From the NCBI RefSeq assembly GCF_003298775.1, contig NZ_QNTQ01000002.1, positions 124,001-188,000 of the forward strand: DNA of 64,000 nucleotides. Direction: 5' to 3'. Shown here one piece after another: positions 63,016 to 64,000 of this stretch. Position 1 is the first letter of the stretch. Every line of letters starts with the position of its first letter. A program made the position numbers and the translations under genes. The stretch is from Rhodosalinus halophilus (GTDB lineage Bacteria > Pseudomonadota > Alphaproteobacteria > Rhodobacterales > Rhodobacteraceae). The notes under the pieces are model-generated. The model did not search any database. It was not told where the DNA came from and saw nothing but the letters and a program-made list of their open reading frames with translations.

Positions 63016-63171
63016 ACACTAGCGGCGGAGTCCCGCCTTTGGAACAGGTTTTTTTCGCCTTTCCCGGCGGAAAGCGCAGCCGTCTCTTTTCCAGCCGGCA
63101 GCCTGTCCGGACATCTTGCCGCGAATTGACGCGGCCACCCGATGCCCTTCGGCGGCGGGGCCTCCGGCGAA

Positions 63172-63209
63172 AGAAAATGTCGCCCGACCGCACGCCCGCG
63201 ACATTTTCT
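63172..63209. promoter_or_regulatory. 12-bp inverted repeat upstream of the ilvB promoter
   Basis: AGAAAATGTCGC (63172-63183) and GCGACATTTTCT (63198-63209), perfect 12-bp arms with a 14-nt spacer, ending 13 bp before the -35. Position suits an activator or a dimeric regulator of ilvB, or of the divergent TRAP operon. Confidence 0.6.
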
Positions 63210-63222
63210 CCGCCGTTTGCGG

Positions 63223-63250
63223 TTGACGCTGTCCCGCGCGCGTGTATAGG
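63223..63250 (+). promoter_or_regulatory. ilvB promoter
   Basis: TTGACG, 16-bp spacer, TATAGG; 31 bp before the leader-peptide ATG. Confidence 0.65.
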
Positions 63251-63280
63251 TCAGCCCCAGAGCGAAAGGAGCGCGCCGGA

Positions 63281-63328
63281 ATGGCTACTCTCGTCGTAAT
63301 CGTGGATACGTGGCGCATGGGCCGGTAA
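63281..63328 (+). CDS. ilvB leader peptide (attenuator)
   Basis: 15-residue peptide [15 protein letters not shown] behind AAAGGAG. Leu-Val-Val-Ile-Val is a run of exactly the branched-chain amino acids made by the pathway, the mark of an ilv attenuation leader. Ribosome stalling at these codons would favour the antiterminator (63312-63321 with 63349-63358) over the terminator at 63356. Confidence 0.88.
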   Translation: MATLVVIVDTWRMGR

Positions 63329-63358
63329 GCCGGACACCCTCAGGGTTCCCCATGCGCC
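63312..63358 (+). promoter_or_regulatory. Antiterminator stem of the ilvB attenuator
   Basis: GGCGCATGGG (63312-63321) is the exact complement of CCCATGCGCC (63349-63358). The right arm overlaps the left arm of the terminator, so the two structures exclude each other. Two small hairpins (CCGG-TAAG-CCGG and ACCCT-C-AGGGT) lie inside. Confidence 0.75.
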
Positions 63359-63385
63359 CCCGATCGGATCGACGGGGGCTTTTTT
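63356..63385 (+). terminator. ilvB attenuator terminator
   Basis: GCCCCCG-(A)-TCG-GAT-CGA-CGGGGGC followed by TTTTTT: a 10-bp stem with one bulge and a canonical U-run, 51 bp before the ilvB ATG. Confidence 0.9.
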
Positions 63386-63435
63386 GTGCGCGGCGACAGA
63401 CCGCAGCGATGCAACTGCCGAAGTGGAGTGACGGC

Positions 63436-64000
63436 ATGACAAGGGCGATGACCGGAGCGAAGATGGTGGTCCAGGCGCTGAGGGATCAGGGCGTGGATAC
63501 GGTATTCGGCTACCCCGGGGGCGCCGTTCTGCCGATTTACGACGAGATCTTCCAGCAGAACGACATCCGCCACATCCTCGTCCGGCACGAGCAGGGCGCG
63601 GTGCACGCGGCCGAGGGCTACGCGCGCGCGACCGGCAAGCCGGGCGTGGTGCTGGTGACCTCCGGGCCGGGCGCGACCAATTCGGTGACCGGGCTGACCG
63701 ACGCGCTGATGGACTCGATCCCCATCGTCGTGCTCACGGGCCAGGTGCCGACCTTCCTGATCGGCTCGGACGCCTTCCAGGAGGCCGACACGGTGGGCAT
63801 CACCCGCGCCTGCACGAAGCACAACTGGCTGGTGAAGGATCCCGCGCGGCTTTCTGGCACGATCCACGAGGCGTTCCACGTCGCCACCTCGGGCCGGCCC
63901 GGCCCGGTGCTGGTGGACATCCCCAAGGACGTGCAGTTCGCCACCGAGAGCTACACGCCGCCCTCGCGGGCGAAGCTCAGCCACTACCAGCCGCAGGTGA
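63436..64000 (+). CDS. ilvB: Acetolactate synthase large subunit (partial, 5' part)
   Basis: ThDP enzyme forming acetolactate or acetohydroxybutyrate, first step of Val/Leu/Ile synthesis. 188 codons are visible: [34 protein letters not shown], the catalytic-Glu segment [54 protein letters not shown], and [22 protein letters not shown]. Cut by the right window edge. Controlled by the attenuator just upstream; ilvN (small subunit) would be expected next. Confidence 0.95.
   Translation, partial: MTRAMTGAKMVVQALRDQGVDTVFGYPGGAVLPIYDEIFQQNDIRHILVRHEQGAVHAAEGYARATGKPGVVLVTSGPGATNSVTGLTDALMDSIPIVVLTGQVPTFLIGSDAFQEADTVGITRACTKHNWLVKDPARLSGTIHEAFHVATSGRPGPVLVDIPKDVQFATESYTPPSRAKLSHYQPQV

Noticed and set aside
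62946-63299. A 117-codon plus-strand frame in the dctP/ilvB intergenic region
   Set aside because: It runs through the TRAP leader hairpin, the inverted repeat, the ilvB promoter and the leader peptide; composition is not protein-like.

Overview
The window is high-GC DNA from an alphaproteobacterium, most likely a member of the Rhodobacterales (Roseobacter/Paracoccaceae group). The grounds are the gene content and layout: a leucine-degradation operon, two TRAP transporters, a DUF3422 protein, a Hint-domain protein, full-length pntA plus pntB, and a split cobS/cobT pair. TTCTTCTTGG-type intergenic repeats, which I associate with this order, point the same way. Nearly all of the sequence is chromosomal housekeeping and catabolic genes. 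I see no phage, plasmid, IS transposase, CRISPR array, rRNA or tRNA.

Layout. 1-7.9 kb (minus): leucine/isovalerate catabolism operon (isovaleryl-CoA dehydrogenase, small membrane-anchored protein, flavodoxin-like oxidoreductase, acyl-CoA ligase, both methylcrotonyl-CoA carboxylase subunits, HMG-CoA lyase running off the left edge), with an 18-bp palindromic operator over its promoter. 7.9-9.8 kb (minus): DegT-type aminotransferase and phosphoglycolate phosphatase. 9.9-13.8 kb (plus): glmU-glmS-DNA alkylation repair. 13.8-17.6 kb: lipoprotein and moaA, divergent from back-to-back promoters, then a YdhR-like protein, a class I glutamine amidotransferase-like hydrolase, a HemG-like flavodoxin and a frameshifted doxX. 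17.7-20.8 kb (minus): SDR, kynU, kynA. 21-24.7 kb (plus): a membrane methyltransferase and pntAB. 24.9-31.4 kb: DUF3422, YedE-type transporter, M20 amidohydrolase, glycosyltransferase-like protein, DUF2256 and photolyase. 31.5-38.7 kb (plus): pepN, PlsC-like acyltransferase, gatB and small membrane proteins. 38.8-47.2 kb: DUF4177, BolA, DnaJ-like, MsrB, TPR protein, cobS, secreted CHRD/SodC-like protein, small exported protein, cobT. 47.3-53.9 kb: pepP-type aminopeptidase, DUF427, ClC channel, D-lactate dehydrogenase-like flavoprotein, Hint protein. 54-58.5 kb (plus): TRAP transporter, crotonase and MarR regulator, linked by a shared TTATG-N3-CATAA operator. 58.5-62.9 kb (minus): a second, TakP-like TRAP transporter with an oversized DctM. 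63.2 kb to the end: ilvB behind a transcription attenuator with a 15-codon leader peptide.

Non-coding structure is the richest part. It includes a six-copy intergenic hairpin repeat, two sites with paired TTCG(TA/AT)CGAA palindromes, a 148-bp MITE-like element, a 77-bp palindromic element, stem-loops between dctP and dctQ in both TRAP operons, and several sigma-70-like promoters of the form TTGCnn-N17-TAGnnT. At least three of these end exactly 6 nt before an ATG, implying leaderless mRNAs. I did not find a clearly new multi-gene defence or mobile system. The best candidates for undescribed biology are the MarR/TRAP/crotonase regulon and the repeat families.
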